Shown here piece after piece: positions 36,380-45,079 of a stretch of DNA of 64,000 nucleotides. The notes beneath the pieces were generated by a model that worked only from the letters and a program-made list of their open reading frames with translations, did no database searches and was not told the origin of the DNA. Position numbers and translations under genes: made by a program. The stretch covers positions 248,001 through 312,000 of the forward strand of contig JAOZSQ010000001.1 in NCBI GenBank assembly GCA_029939595.1. The letters are read 5' to 3'. The DNA is from EX4572-165 sp002254885. Its GTDB lineage: Archaea > Thermoplasmatota > E2 > DHVEG-1. Positions within the stretch are counted from its first letter, which is position 1. Each line of letters begins with the position of its first letter.

Positions 36380-36834
36380 TTAGTTTTATTAGATTCTTAA
36401 AGGAGAAATATTTAGATACATTGGTATATAGAAAATTTGGTGGTGAGAGTGCGGTTGATGTATTTTTAAATCCATCAAAACACGAGATAGGCAAAATTGC
36501 AAGGGAAAACCGATATGGAGAACTTCGTTGGATAGCTGATTTAGAAAAAGAAAATATTTATTTTTGGGATGCTAATCATTTACATGATGATGTTTATAAT
36601 TTATTGGATGGTTCGGGTGTACATTTATCAGATATAGAAAAGGCTTATAATGGAAAAGTGTTGACAGGTATATTATCCATGCCAGGATTTAAAGTGAAAC
36701 AAAGTAGTCTTACTCATTTTACATTAGGTCAGCTTAATAAATTCAAAAATAGTGATGTGAATTTGAGTTGGTTGGAAAGATATATGAATTATGATGATTT
36801 GATGCAAGGATATGAACGTGGAGGGAGGATATGA
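36376..36834 (+). CDS. Leader-tagged VxxFxNPS/WDA-family protein
   Basis: 152 residues. Leader MISFIRFLKE. A compact domain follows: AVDVFLNPSKHEIGKIARE, then LRWIADLEKENIYFWDANHLHDDV. The same VEIF-NPS ... (R)xIAD ... YxWDA ... LH pattern occurs at 40816 and, more loosely, at 48198. It looks like a small alpha/beta domain common in phage genomes, function unknown to me. Confidence 0.6.
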   Translation: MISFIRFLKEKYLDTLVYRKFGGESAVDVFLNPSKHEIGKIARENRYGELRWIADLEKENIYFWDANHLHDDVYNLLDGSGVHLSDIEKAYNGKVLTGILSMPGFKVKQSSLTHFTLGQLNKFKNSDVNLSWLERYMNYDDLMQGYERGGRI

Positions 36835-37643
36835 TTAGTTTTATTCAATTTTTATTAGAAAAAGCAAAAACGCCACCAAAATATGTAACCATGTCGGCTA
36901 AAACTTGGAAAGACCAAGATCCAATCGGTTGGTGGATGTCAATTAAATATGACGGTGTTCGGGCATATTGGGATGGTGAATATTTTTATAGTAGGGCTGG
37001 AAATATTTGGGCTGCTCCTGGTTGGTTAAAGGATAGTATGCCAAAAAATCATCTTGATGGGGAATTCTTTTGTGGCAGAGATAAATTTCATGAATGTAGT
37101 GGTATTGCAAGAAAAAAACAGCCACATGAAGGATGGAGAAAAATTAAATATTATGTGTTTGATTTGCCTGATTCAAACGAACCGTTTGAGACTAGAATGA
37201 AGAAATTAGAACAGTTGACAAAAGGTAACAAAAATATAGTGTTTGTTAAACAAACCAAGATTAAGGATTCCGATCATTTACAAACAGCATTGAAAAAAGA
37301 ATTGGCTTTAAAAGGTGAAGGAATGATGTTGCGTAAACCTGGATCAAAATATGAAAGGAAGCGATCAAGTTCATTGTTGAAGATTAAAGAATTTTTTGAT
37401 GCGGAAGCAGAGATTGTGGGTTATACCGAAGGAAAGGATAAGTATGAAGGAATGGTGGGGGCTTTTAAAGTAAAAGATGTAAAAAATGGAGCATTGTTTA
37501 ATTTATCGGGGTTTTCTGATGCAATGAGAAAGAAACCCCCGAAGATTGGTACAATAGTAACTTACAAATACCAAGGATATCATGCTAGTGGTAAACCAAG
37601 GATTCCAGTATTTTTAAGAATAAGGAGTGATGCGGGATTATGA
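36831..37643 (+). CDS. Leader-tagged ATP-dependent DNA ligase
   Basis: 270 residues. The leader MISFIQFLLE precedes a compact ligase. Motif I is KYDGVR (39-44) with the lysine that takes AMP; motif III LDGEF (75-79); motif IV GEGMMLR (162-168); motif V LLKIK (182-186). The C-terminal part is a short OB-like domain ending in KPRIPVFLRIR. The size is that of minimal phage/periplasmic Lig E-type enzymes. Packaging a ligase with the genome would allow immediate repair of nicks or of cuts made by host defences. Confidence 0.85.
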   Translation: MISFIQFLLEKAKTPPKYVTMSAKTWKDQDPIGWWMSIKYDGVRAYWDGEYFYSRAGNIWAAPGWLKDSMPKNHLDGEFFCGRDKFHECSGIARKKQPHEGWRKIKYYVFDLPDSNEPFETRMKKLEQLTKGNKNIVFVKQTKIKDSDHLQTALKKELALKGEGMMLRKPGSKYERKRSSSLLKIKEFFDAEAEIVGYTEGKDKYEGMVGAFKVKDVKNGALFNLSGFSDAMRKKPPKIGTIVTYKYQGYHASGKPRIPVFLRIRSDAGL

Positions 37644-38386
37644 TTAGTTTCAAAGGATTTCTAAATGAAGTGAAAGTAAATTTAAAGAGGTTAACCTTAA
37701 ATAAAGCACCTTGGAAATATTTAATACATTTTGCTAGAGATGGAAAGAAAGAAAATAGAGATAAACTTTTAGAAGTTGGACCAAAAAAGTTCAAGCTTCG
37801 TGGAAAATTGGGAATATATACAACACCAAACTATAAACCAATGGTTAACCTTGATAAAGATGTACATATAAAAATTACTACTAAAGATAATATAAAAATT
37901 TTGGATACTGGTGGCAGGAAAGCAACGGAGCTATGGTCAGGTATTGGAAAAAAAGAATATGGTATTTTGTTTGCTGATATTCTTAAAAAAATGGGGATTG
38001 ATATTTCCGAACCAAAAAAGGATTTTGATTATGATTGGTTAAAAAGTAATTTTAAAGAAGTGACTAAATTTAACCACACTAAATTTATTGTATTATTCAA
38101 ACAATATTTAAAAAGGAACAAATATGATGTGCTTATAAATGGAGGAGAGATTATTATAATAAATGTTAATTGTATTGAGAGTTGGGAACCTTACGTTATT
38201 AGTGATTTTGACAAAAATGAGCAAGAAATGGAAAAATTAGAGAGTAAATTAAAAAATGTGATATTGGGAATTATTGAAGATCCTGATGAAAAAAAAGAGT
38301 TGGAAATTAAAAATCAGCTATTGAAAATGGGATGGGATCAAAAAGCTTTTGAAACCAGATTTTTTATGGAATGGGGTTTTATATGA
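37640..38386 (+). CDS. Leader-tagged protein, possibly ART-like
   Basis: 248 residues. Leader MISFKGFLNE. LIHFARDGKKENRDKLLEVGP then GKLGIYTTPN resembles a His-x-x ... GIYxTPN opening of ART-like domains. A later KYDVLINGGEIIIINVNCIESW block could carry the final catalytic segment. The match is weaker than for its neighbours. It shares its first ~25 bases with the next gene (SFKGFLNE). Confidence 0.5.
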   Translation: MISFKGFLNEVKVNLKRLTLNKAPWKYLIHFARDGKKENRDKLLEVGPKKFKLRGKLGIYTTPNYKPMVNLDKDVHIKITTKDNIKILDTGGRKATELWSGIGKKEYGILFADILKKMGIDISEPKKDFDYDWLKSNFKEVTKFNHTKFIVLFKQYLKRNKYDVLINGGEIIIINVNCIESWEPYVISDFDKNEQEMEKLESKLKNVILGIIEDPDEKKELEIKNQLLKMGWDQKAFETRFFMEWGFI

Positions 38387-39468
38387 TTAGTTTCAAAGGA
38401 TTTCTAAATGAAAGATTGAGTAAGTATAGGAAGAAGCTTACACGAGAAGAGTATAAGTTTTGTGAAGACTTCAGGAAGATATCTGATGTGTCTGCTGAGT
38501 GGGTTGCTATGCAGATTGATGATGTAAAAAAGAATAGCCCTGATTTTACTTTAAAAGATATACCTAAAAACAGAAGAGAAGCTTTACCTGTAATGTTGAA
38601 ATCTTATTTATATGCCTGGAATGCCGGTTGGTTAATAAGGAAACAAGCGAATTTGCTTAATTTAAGTTGGCAGGAATTATCCGATCTGGCTGATGATATT
38701 AAAAGTGGAACCTTTACACCAAAAGGATTTAAGGCTGAAAGAGGAGTAAAAGAAGTTTATAATGATAAAAAAGGAGTTCAGGTTTTTTATATTGACACCA
38801 GAGAAGGCGCACAGAATATGAAGAAGAATGCTCCTTGGTGTATTACTTATGATTCAGAAGATGAGGATCATTGGGGTTCATATGTTACTGGTCAAACTTC
38901 TTTTTCAGGGCAAATGACATGTTTTTATTTTGTGCATGTTGCTTCTTTGTCTAAGAAGGATGTACTTCATTATATTGCTGTCCAGGTAGATGAAGATGAT
39001 GATTATGTTGGATGGGATTTTAAGAATAAAGAAATGCATGGAAGAGAGGTTGATAAACATCTTGATACATGGGGTATCCCAAAAGACGTTTTTAAATTTG
39101 AATTACCTTCTGATGATCAATATCATGAACCATATGCCAAATATCAATGGTTAGCTGCAATAGAAGTTCATGAAAGGAAACCCGAAGGTCTTCCTGCTAA
39201 TTGGGACAAGTATATGTTCACTTTTGATAAATTTAAAGGTGGTTGGGAAGGTTTTTTAAAGGCAACTGCTCAAGGTAAATTTGATTATGTACTAGATTGT
39301 TGGGATATAATAAAGCAGGAAGCGATGTCTGATATAGACGGTTCGGAACCAATGAGTGAAGAAGATATGAATGGTTTATATACGGAGGTAATCGGTGATG
39401 GCGAGTATCTTCTTGGAATATCAATGAGATCCAAAAGTGTAACGCTTTATTGGGAGAATGAATATTAA
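38383..39468 (+). CDS. Leader-tagged WCIT-domain protein (divergent)
   Basis: 361 residues from the ATGA overlap at 38383. Leader MISFKGFLNER. NAPWCITYDSEDEDHWGSY at ~149-167 is the WCIT motif of the genes at 15620, 16836 and 46163, followed by TCFYFVHVAS and HYIAVQVDEDDDYVGWDFKN. The N-terminal helical domain is different from theirs. So the WCIT unit is a mobile module joined to various flanking domains. Confidence 0.6.
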   Translation: MISFKGFLNERLSKYRKKLTREEYKFCEDFRKISDVSAEWVAMQIDDVKKNSPDFTLKDIPKNRREALPVMLKSYLYAWNAGWLIRKQANLLNLSWQELSDLADDIKSGTFTPKGFKAERGVKEVYNDKKGVQVFYIDTREGAQNMKKNAPWCITYDSEDEDHWGSYVTGQTSFSGQMTCFYFVHVASLSKKDVLHYIAVQVDEDDDYVGWDFKNKEMHGREVDKHLDTWGIPKDVFKFELPSDDQYHEPYAKYQWLAAIEVHERKPEGLPANWDKYMFTFDKFKGGWEGFLKATAQGKFDYVLDCWDIIKQEAMSDIDGSEPMSEEDMNGLYTEVIGDGEYLLGISMRSKSVTLYWENEY

Positions 39469-39983
39469 TGTTAGAGATAAAAAAAGATAATATATTAAAA
39501 AATGGTGTGTCGTTATTCTCACCAGCAATGCCAATAGGGACTATGTTATCTTGGCATAAAACATTAGTTGGATTTGCTGTTTTGGGTGAAGAATGGTGGG
39601 AATGTAATGGACAAATTGTAGTTGATCCTTCAAGTCCATTGAATGGTAAGCAGTTACCCGATTTGAACCATGCTAGAAGATTTTTAAGGGGTGGTACAGA
39701 AAGTGGTATAGAAGAAGAGGATTCGTTTAAAAAACATAAACATACTGGAACTACTGGAGGTCAATCAGTTAATCATATACATACTTATACTGGTTCATGG
39801 AAGGATCATTGTACAGGTTATGGACCTGTTTCAAAATTGATGCAATACGTTTCGGGAACAACTCCATCCACAAGTACAAATACAAAAGGACATACACATA
39901 CATATAATACAAGTGAAATTGGAGATAATTTGGAAACAAAACCAAAAAATATGAGTGTAGTTTGGATTATAAAGGTAAGATGA
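39468..39983 (+). CDS. Tail-collar / short tail fibre-like protein (paralogue)
   Basis: 171 residues, paralogue of the gene at 9052: PIGTMLSWH, WWECNGQIV, LPDLNHARRFLRGG, then HKH, a HIHTY block and HTHTY in the C-terminal half and a KNMSVVWIIKV end. The His pairs suggest a metal-bound needle like T4 gp12. A second receptor-binding or fibre-tip gene 30 kb from the first suggests alternative or additional host contacts. It is untagged and embedded among tagged genes. Confidence 0.75.
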   Translation: MLEIKKDNILKNGVSLFSPAMPIGTMLSWHKTLVGFAVLGEEWWECNGQIVVDPSSPLNGKQLPDLNHARRFLRGGTESGIEEEDSFKKHKHTGTTGGQSVNHIHTYTGSWKDHCTGYGPVSKLMQYVSGTTPSTSTNTKGHTHTYNTSEIGDNLETKPKNMSVVWIIKVR

Positions 39984-40468
39984 AATCATTTAAAAAACAT
40001 TTACAAGAGAAAATCGGACCACAAGAAACCGAGTATAAGATAGTATCCGGCAGCGGTGGAAGTCTATATTCTTTCAGTCATGAAGATGTTGACTATGGTG
40101 TGGGTTTTCAGGGTGTTAGTGATTCCGAGGTTATATTTGGATTCCATCCGTTGACAAATGTTAACGATCCTTTCAATGCCAGAAAGATAGAAGATAACAA
40201 GGTCAAGGATATTCGGAGTTTCTTTGGGAAAGTGATTTATATTATATTTGAGTTTGTGAAAAAGAATCCGAATGTAAAATCCTTTATTGTAATGACAGAT
40301 GAAGTAAAGAAGAATCGCTTGTATATACGCTTTGCGAAGGCTTTTAAAATAAAATATGAGATGGGAATGGATCAATTAAGTGACAACACCAAAGCAATGT
40401 GTGAAATGGTAGCCAAGTATAATGGTCGGAGTTTAAGTGACTTTGATTGTTTGGTGCTATACAGATGA
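39980..40468 (+). CDS. Leader-tagged protein, unknown (phage family shared with 44573)
   Basis: 162 residues. The ATG at 39980 overlaps the previous stop and gives MKSFKKHLQE. The body shows a VGFQGVSDSEVIFGF strand pair, then VKDIRSFFGKVIYIIFEFVKKNPNVKSFIV and KKNRLYIRFAKAF. The same order (strands, long helix with a basic RxxxYxRFAK end) is found at 44573. This arrangement is GNAT-like in outline, but no acetyl-CoA loop is seen. Confidence 0.55.
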   Translation: MKSFKKHLQEKIGPQETEYKIVSGSGGSLYSFSHEDVDYGVGFQGVSDSEVIFGFHPLTNVNDPFNARKIEDNKVKDIRSFFGKVIYIIFEFVKKNPNVKSFIVMTDEVKKNRLYIRFAKAFKIKYEMGMDQLSDNTKAMCEMVAKYNGRSLSDFDCLVLYR

Positions 40469-40713
40469 AAAATATTTTGGTTTTATTTGTTTTATTTTTG
40501 ATTGCATGTTCAACAACCAGGACAATGACTGTGAAAGAATATTTACAAGAAACGAAGGTTGTACGAATAGGAACCAAATTTGCTTGTAAAGGTGGTCGTT
40601 TGTTTATTCAGAATACTCCTGGTGGGAGTTTGGCTCTTGTGATATATGACGAATTATATCCAGAAAAATATTCAATTTGTAAAAAATATTTTAGGAAGAA
40701 AGATGATGGATAA
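40465..40713 (+). CDS. Small lipoprotein
   Basis: 82 residues from the ATG at 40465. Signal sequence with lipobox LIAC, Cys15. The mature part is short and basic with a CKGGRLFIQNTPGGS segment and a later Cys. It sits before a tiny membrane protein, and a pair of small lipoprotein and membrane protein can be a spanin-like pair, but no coiled-coil linker is present, so this is only a possibility. Confidence 0.6.
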   Translation: MKNILVLFVLFLIACSTTRTMTVKEYLQETKVVRIGTKFACKGGRLFIQNTPGGSLALVIYDELYPEKYSICKKYFRKKDDG

Positions 40714-40813
40714 AAATACACAAGATGATATCAATTTGATAACTAGTCTATCTTTTGTGGCTATATTAGCGACAGTTATGGGCACTGGATTATTTATTTT
40801 TTTTGGGATTTAG
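40703..40813 (+). CDS. 36-residue single-span membrane protein
   Basis: A short frame beginning at ATGATG inside the end of the lipoprotein gene and ending 2 bases before the next ATG. It has a polar start (MMDKNTQDD), then one hydrophobic segment LSFVAILATVMGTGLFIFF. GGAAGAAAG lies upstream as a ribosome site. It might be a holin-like, spanin-like or regulatory peptide; I cannot decide. Confidence 0.5.
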   Translation: MMDKNTQDDINLITSLSFVAILATVMGTGLFIFFGI

Positions 40814-40815
40814 AT

Positions 40816-41382
40816 ATGATTAGTTTCAAACAACATTTGGAAGAGTCAAAAACCAAGATTTTATATCATGGTACAACTTCTAAAATATTAAAATCAATAA
40901 AAAAGAATGGGTTCAACTCACCTGTTTATTTGTGTCCTGATAAGAAAGATTTCAAACAATATTTTACAGAAAAATATGAGGATAGTTTCAATACTGCGGA
41001 TGGGTTTGTTGAAATTTTTATGAATCCGTCTAAGAAAGAATTGATGGAAATTGTAAAATTGAATGGTTTTGATTCTATTCGTTATGCAATCAATTTGGAT
41101 AAGAAAAAGATATTTGTTTGGGATGCTAATATTTTACATGATAAAGTAGTTCCAAAGTTAAGATCGGTTTTGGGTACAAAATTGGTGCATGTTGCTTCTG
41201 GTATAATCTTTTATGAAAAAAACAGTTTTTTAATGAGCAATTTCAGATTTCAAACTAAAATGGATGCCGAAGAATTTTTTCTTGGTTATTATGATAAGAA
41301 GATTGGTTGGTTAGATTCCACTTTTGACTTGCAAGGAGTTAAGGCAGAATTTAAAACATGGAGAAAGAGGTTGAAGTTATGA
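40816..41382 (+). CDS. Leader-tagged fusion: truncated YHGT segment plus WDA domain
   Basis: 188 residues. Leader MISFKQHLEE. ILYHGTTSKILKSIKKNGF (15-33) is an ART opening, but after YLCPDKKDF the expected rest of an ART is missing. Instead GFVEIFMNPSKKELMEIVK... RYAINLDKKKIFVWDANILH appears, the domain of the gene at 36376. This looks like recombination that joined the start of one cargo to another. Whether the ART part is functional is doubtful. Confidence 0.6.
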   Translation: MISFKQHLEESKTKILYHGTTSKILKSIKKNGFNSPVYLCPDKKDFKQYFTEKYEDSFNTADGFVEIFMNPSKKELMEIVKLNGFDSIRYAINLDKKKIFVWDANILHDKVVPKLRSVLGTKLVHVASGIIFYEKNSFLMSNFRFQTKMDAEEFFLGYYDKKIGWLDSTFDLQGVKAEFKTWRKRLKL

Positions 41383-42794
41383 TTAGTTTCAAACAATATT
41401 TAATTGAGGAAAAAATGAAAGATTGGAATCAGTATGTCAATTCTATACCTTCATTAAAGAAGGCTATAGAAGTTATGAAAATACTTGAGCCTTATGGAAG
41501 GATTTATATTGTGGGTGGTGCGGTTCGTGATTTAATCACTGGTGAAAAGGTGCCGGATGATATTGACTTGGCTTGTAATATTCCAATGGAAAAGATTGAA
41601 TCTCTCTTCAAAACCCACGATATCGGAAAAAATAAGGATTTTGGTATTATAGTGATTGTTTATAAAGGCGAAGACATGGAAATAGCCCAATTCCGATCTG
41701 ATGGAACCTACTCGGATGGAAGAAGACCGGATTCCATTAAAATTGAAATGTCATTTGAACAGGATGCCGAGAGAAGGGATTTCACAATAAACTCAATGGC
41801 AGTGGATGCCGATGGTAATATCATTGATTATTTTGATGGAAAGAAGGATGTCAAAAACAAAGTAATCCGAACCGTTGGAGACCCAAATAAACGCTTCTCA
41901 GAGGATTACTTGAGAATGCTTAGAGCAGTACGTTTTTCGTCCAGAATGGGATTTGAGATGGCTCCAGAGACCTTAGAAGCGGTTAAAATTAATGCCGGTT
42001 ACATAAAGGGTATTGCTGTTGAGAGAGTTGTTAAAGAACTTATGAAAATGGCCGACCAATCTGGTGACAAATTTGCAGATGCAATCCTTAAACTAAAGGA
42101 ATCGGGATTGTTAAAATATATTCTTCCTGAAGTGTTGAAGATGGACGAGTTTGAGCATCATGCAGAATACCATCCAGAAGGGAATGTATGGGAACATACG
42201 CTGGCTGCGTTACGAGTCAATAAAATAACAGATCCCATACACAATTTGGCTATTCTCCTCCATGATATAGGAAAGATAGTAACCTACAAAAAGGAAGGTG
42301 ATAAGATAACATATTTGCAACATGCGAAGAAAGGTATTGATCTTATTGATATGATTGCAGACCGATTGAAGTTGGATACCAAAACAAGGCAAACTTTGAA
42401 ATTTGCTTGTGAGCATCATATGAAGATGCATGATTTTGTTAAAATGTCTCCATCTAAGATCATGAAATTGGTTAATGATGATAATTGGGGTGTACTTCAT
42501 AATGTTTCTCATTGTGATGATAAATGTCGGCTTCAGTTGTACGATAAAAAGCATTGGGATGCCATAACTGATAAAATTGAGAAATTATCTGATAAATATA
42601 AAAAAGAGTCTGGAAAAGATCCGTTGAAAAAGATTGTTAATGGGCAGTTAGTTATGAAAACTAGAGGGATCAAGCCAGGAAAAGAGGTTGGTGTGGTTAT
42701 TAATGCGACAATGGATTGGATAATTAATAATGGTGTGAAATTAGATGATACTAAGAAGATCACCGATTTTGTTAAGAATTATAAAATAGCATGA
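41379..42794 (+). CDS. Leader-tagged CCA-adding/poly(A) polymerase-type nucleotidyltransferase with HD domain
   Basis: 471 residues from the ATGA overlap. Leader MISFKQYLIEE. The nucleotidyltransferase core has GGAVRD (46-51), DDIDLA (60-65), ERRDFTINSM (131-140) and LRMLRAVRF (178-186), all features of bacterial tRNA CCA-adding enzymes. WEHT (271-274) and LHDIGK (294-299) mark a C-terminal HD phosphohydrolase domain as in E. coli Cca. Such enzymes add or restore the 3' CCA of tRNA. A packaged copy would be present from the moment of injection, fitting rescue of damaged tRNAs. Confidence 0.85.
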   Translation: MISFKQYLIEEKMKDWNQYVNSIPSLKKAIEVMKILEPYGRIYIVGGAVRDLITGEKVPDDIDLACNIPMEKIESLFKTHDIGKNKDFGIIVIVYKGEDMEIAQFRSDGTYSDGRRPDSIKIEMSFEQDAERRDFTINSMAVDADGNIIDYFDGKKDVKNKVIRTVGDPNKRFSEDYLRMLRAVRFSSRMGFEMAPETLEAVKINAGYIKGIAVERVVKELMKMADQSGDKFADAILKLKESGLLKYILPEVLKMDEFEHHAEYHPEGNVWEHTLAALRVNKITDPIHNLAILLHDIGKIVTYKKEGDKITYLQHAKKGIDLIDMIADRLKLDTKTRQTLKFACEHHMKMHDFVKMSPSKIMKLVNDDNWGVLHNVSHCDDKCRLQLYDKKHWDAITDKIEKLSDKYKKESGKDPLKKIVNGQLVMKTRGIKPGKEVGVVINATMDWIINNGVKLDDTKKITDFVKNYKIA

Positions 42795-43411
42795 AGTTTA
42801 TATTAGTATTGTTGTTTGTTGTTCCTTGTATTGTTTCAGGCGAATCAAAATATTTGTTTCCTTGGGACTTGTCACAGTGGACATGCTTGGGGTATATTAA
42901 TCAGATAAAGAATACGAAAACTTATAAAACTCTTCAAAAATTATTAAAAAAGAGATCCCATAAATTTTATAAGTCGGCATCTCTTTCTGATCTTAAACTA
43001 ATTCCAACGAAATATACTGTTAAATATCCATACCATAAGATACGTATTGATGCATATTCATCTTTGGTTAGGATGATACAAGATTCGCATGATAAGGGTT
43101 CCCCATTATATGTCTCATCGGCTTATCGGTCTCCTTATCTCCAGAATTTATTGTGGAAGAATAGATTGAATGCCGAATATGATGTATCAATGGATGCTTT
43201 ATCAAACTATGTTAGAACCGCATATAAAACGGCTCCACCATGTTATTCGGAACATGCAACAGGTTTGGCTGTTGATTTTTTGAAAACAAATAATTGGTTG
43301 CGTGATAATGCAAAGAAATATGGTTGGAAACAGTCGTTTGATGGTTCAGGAGATGTAACTAACATTATGAAAGAAAGTTGGCATTATGCTTATATAAAGG
43401 AGAAATCATGA
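42791..43411 (+). CDS. Secreted VanY-like D-alanyl-D-alanine peptidase (M15)
   Basis: 206 residues. Signal peptide of ~17 residues (VPCIVSG). The zinc-peptidase motifs of the M15 family are present: SAYRS (110-114), SEHATGLAVDF (153-163) with His and Asp ligands, and WHY (197-199) with the third ligand. It trims peptide stems of peptidoglycan. It may be the endolysin, although a signal peptide means export by the host Sec system instead of holin release. The gene overlaps the stop of the CCA enzyme gene. Confidence 0.85.
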   Translation: MKFILVLLFVVPCIVSGESKYLFPWDLSQWTCLGYINQIKNTKTYKTLQKLLKKRSHKFYKSASLSDLKLIPTKYTVKYPYHKIRIDAYSSLVRMIQDSHDKGSPLYVSSAYRSPYLQNLLWKNRLNAEYDVSMDALSNYVRTAYKTAPPCYSEHATGLAVDFLKTNNWLRDNAKKYGWKQSFDGSGDVTNIMKESWHYAYIKEKS

Positions 43412-44109
43412 AAAAGTATATACTTTTTCTAGGAATTTTATTATTTACAATGCCTGTCATTGCCGATGAATTGGTGCTTGTTTCAAATCCTTGGCCACCA
43501 TATATATTTGGAAAGATGGGTTCATCTGATGTTACTGGAATAACAATAGGTCAATATAATAAAATATTTAAGAAGATGAAGATCAAGGTAAAATATATGA
43601 TGATACCTTGGCGTAGAGCTTTACAAGAGATAAAAGAAGGATATGCTGATGGAGCAATAATTTTACAACAGAATTCTGAAAGATCAAAATATATGGTGTT
43701 TACTAATATTGTAATGGTTGAAAACACTTTTATGTTTTATTCCAAAAGGAAATATCCTGGGGGTATGGAATGGAAAACACCGTTGGATTTGGTTGGGTAT
43801 CGTATAGGTTTGGTACGGGGGTATTCATACGGACCTATTCAGGCAATGATAGATACGGGATTACCTTTACAAATTGAAATGGTAAGTAAAGAAACACAGT
43901 TATTGCCCATGTTAGTTAGGGGAAATATTGATATATTTCCTTATTCAGAGATGATAGCAAAATATGCTTTTAAATTAAAAGGTATTGATTATGTGGTACA
44001 TGCTTCAAAGGAAGTGTATAAAGCATATTATCGTATGGGAATTTCAAAGAAGTCAAAATGGAAAAAAATGATCCCTCAATTTAACAAGATTTTAAAAGAG
44101 GTTTTATGA
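43408..44109 (+). CDS. Secreted solute-binding-like protein (SBP family 3)
   Basis: 233 residues from the ATG at 43408 with AAGGAG upstream. Signal peptide of ~19 residues (MPVIADE). VSNPWPPYIFG, then MIPWRRALQEIKEGYADGAI and LVGYRIGLVRGYSYG are the same blocks as at 6915 and 53505. It lies between the peptidase and the SH3 gene, both also exported, so these three form an envelope cassette. Confidence 0.75.
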   Translation: MKKYILFLGILLFTMPVIADELVLVSNPWPPYIFGKMGSSDVTGITIGQYNKIFKKMKIKVKYMMIPWRRALQEIKEGYADGAIILQQNSERSKYMVFTNIVMVENTFMFYSKRKYPGGMEWKTPLDLVGYRIGLVRGYSYGPIQAMIDTGLPLQIEMVSKETQLLPMLVRGNIDIFPYSEMIAKYAFKLKGIDYVVHASKEVYKAYYRMGISKKSKWKKMIPQFNKILKEVL

Positions 44110-44573
44110 AAAAGTTTTTGATTTTTTTACTTATTGCTTTTTTCACAACAACCGTTTTTGCAGAGAGATATTATATCAGATCAAGAACGGCTCATCTTTT
44201 ATTGCGACCAAAAATTGGTTCTAAAAAAGTATTGAAATTGAAAAAGGGTGATTCGGTTGAGTTAATAAAGAGAAAGAAAGTATGGGTTTTTTTGAGACAT
44301 GGAAAAAAACAAGGCTGGTTAAATAGGATGTTAATCTCAAAACGGAAACCAAAATTAAGAAAGTCTATTTTTTCTAATAAGGTTGATATTTCCAGTACAG
44401 CAAGAAGAAGAGCTTCTTCATTCACGAGTGCGGCTGCTTCCAGAGGACTTGTAGCCGATCAAGAAACTATGAAAAATCTACCAACAGCGAATTATGCTGC
44501 TTTGCACAAAATTGAATCTTTGGTGATTGATGAAGAGGAAGCTGTTGAATTTTTAATGTATGAAGGAGATTGA
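44106..44573 (+). CDS. Secreted SH3-domain protein
   Basis: 155 residues, ATGA-linked. Signal peptide of ~19 residues (TTTVFAE). Residues ~20-75 are a bacterial SH3-type fold: YYIRSRTAHLLLRPKIGSKKV, LKKGDSVELI, KVWVFLRHGKKQGWLNRMLIS. Such domains bind peptidoglycan or peptides. The remaining ~75 residues are Ala/Ser-rich and end in an acidic helix. It may help the VanY-like enzyme act at the wall. Confidence 0.7.
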   Translation: MKKFLIFLLIAFFTTTVFAERYYIRSRTAHLLLRPKIGSKKVLKLKKGDSVELIKRKKVWVFLRHGKKQGWLNRMLISKRKPKLRKSIFSNKVDISSTARRRASSFTSAAASRGLVADQETMKNLPTANYAALHKIESLVIDEEEAVEFLMYEGD

Positions 44574-45079
44574 TGAGGTTTAAGCAATATATTAAAGAAT
44601 TTAAAGGTGTTCCTTATGAATGGATTATAAAGTCATCCGGTGAGTGGAAGGGTGAATTTGTTACTTCGGGTGGAAACAAATATGTTGTTTTTATGGAAAG
44701 AAAAAAATCTCTTCCAGGTAAAACTCCTCCACATCTTGTTGGTATGTGGCGAGTTGATTATGGCATGGTAGATAATAATAATAATATAGTTGGTAAAATG
44801 ACTGGAACTGGTGACGAATTTGAAGTTATCGGAACAGTTAAAACTATGTTTGAAAATTGGTTTGCTACAAAGAAACCAGAGAAAATAAGATTTTCTGGTA
44901 ATGCAAACGATAGGGGTAGGACAGCAGTATATAAAAGGTTTGCGAAGATGATAGAGAAAAAAGGATTCTCATGTATACCAATGTCAGGCATTAATGACGA
45001 AACTTCTGATCCTGAGAATGTGCATATGTGCTTCAAAGGTAAAAATGCACCTTCTAGTTTTGAGGATTTATTGAAATGA
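44573..45079 (+). CDS. Leader-tagged protein, unknown (family shared with 39980)
   Basis: 168 residues. The ATG at 44573 shares one base with the previous stop and gives MRFKQYIKEF. Strand-rich first half (YVVFMERK, VGMWRVDYG), then EVIGTVKTMFENWFATKKPEKIRFSGNANDRGRTAVYKRFAKMIEKKGFSCIP. The RxxxYxRFAK helix aligns with that at 39980. Unknown role. Confidence 0.55.
   Translation: MRFKQYIKEFKGVPYEWIIKSSGEWKGEFVTSGGNKYVVFMERKKSLPGKTPPHLVGMWRVDYGMVDNNNNIVGKMTGTGDEFEVIGTVKTMFENWFATKKPEKIRFSGNANDRGRTAVYKRFAKMIEKKGFSCIPMSGINDETSDPENVHMCFKGKNAPSSFEDLLK

Noticed and set aside
42791..44573. Classical holin-endolysin cassette
   Set aside because: The peptidase has a signal peptide and no convincing holin with two or three spans is next to it; only a tiny one-span protein occurs 2 kb upstream.
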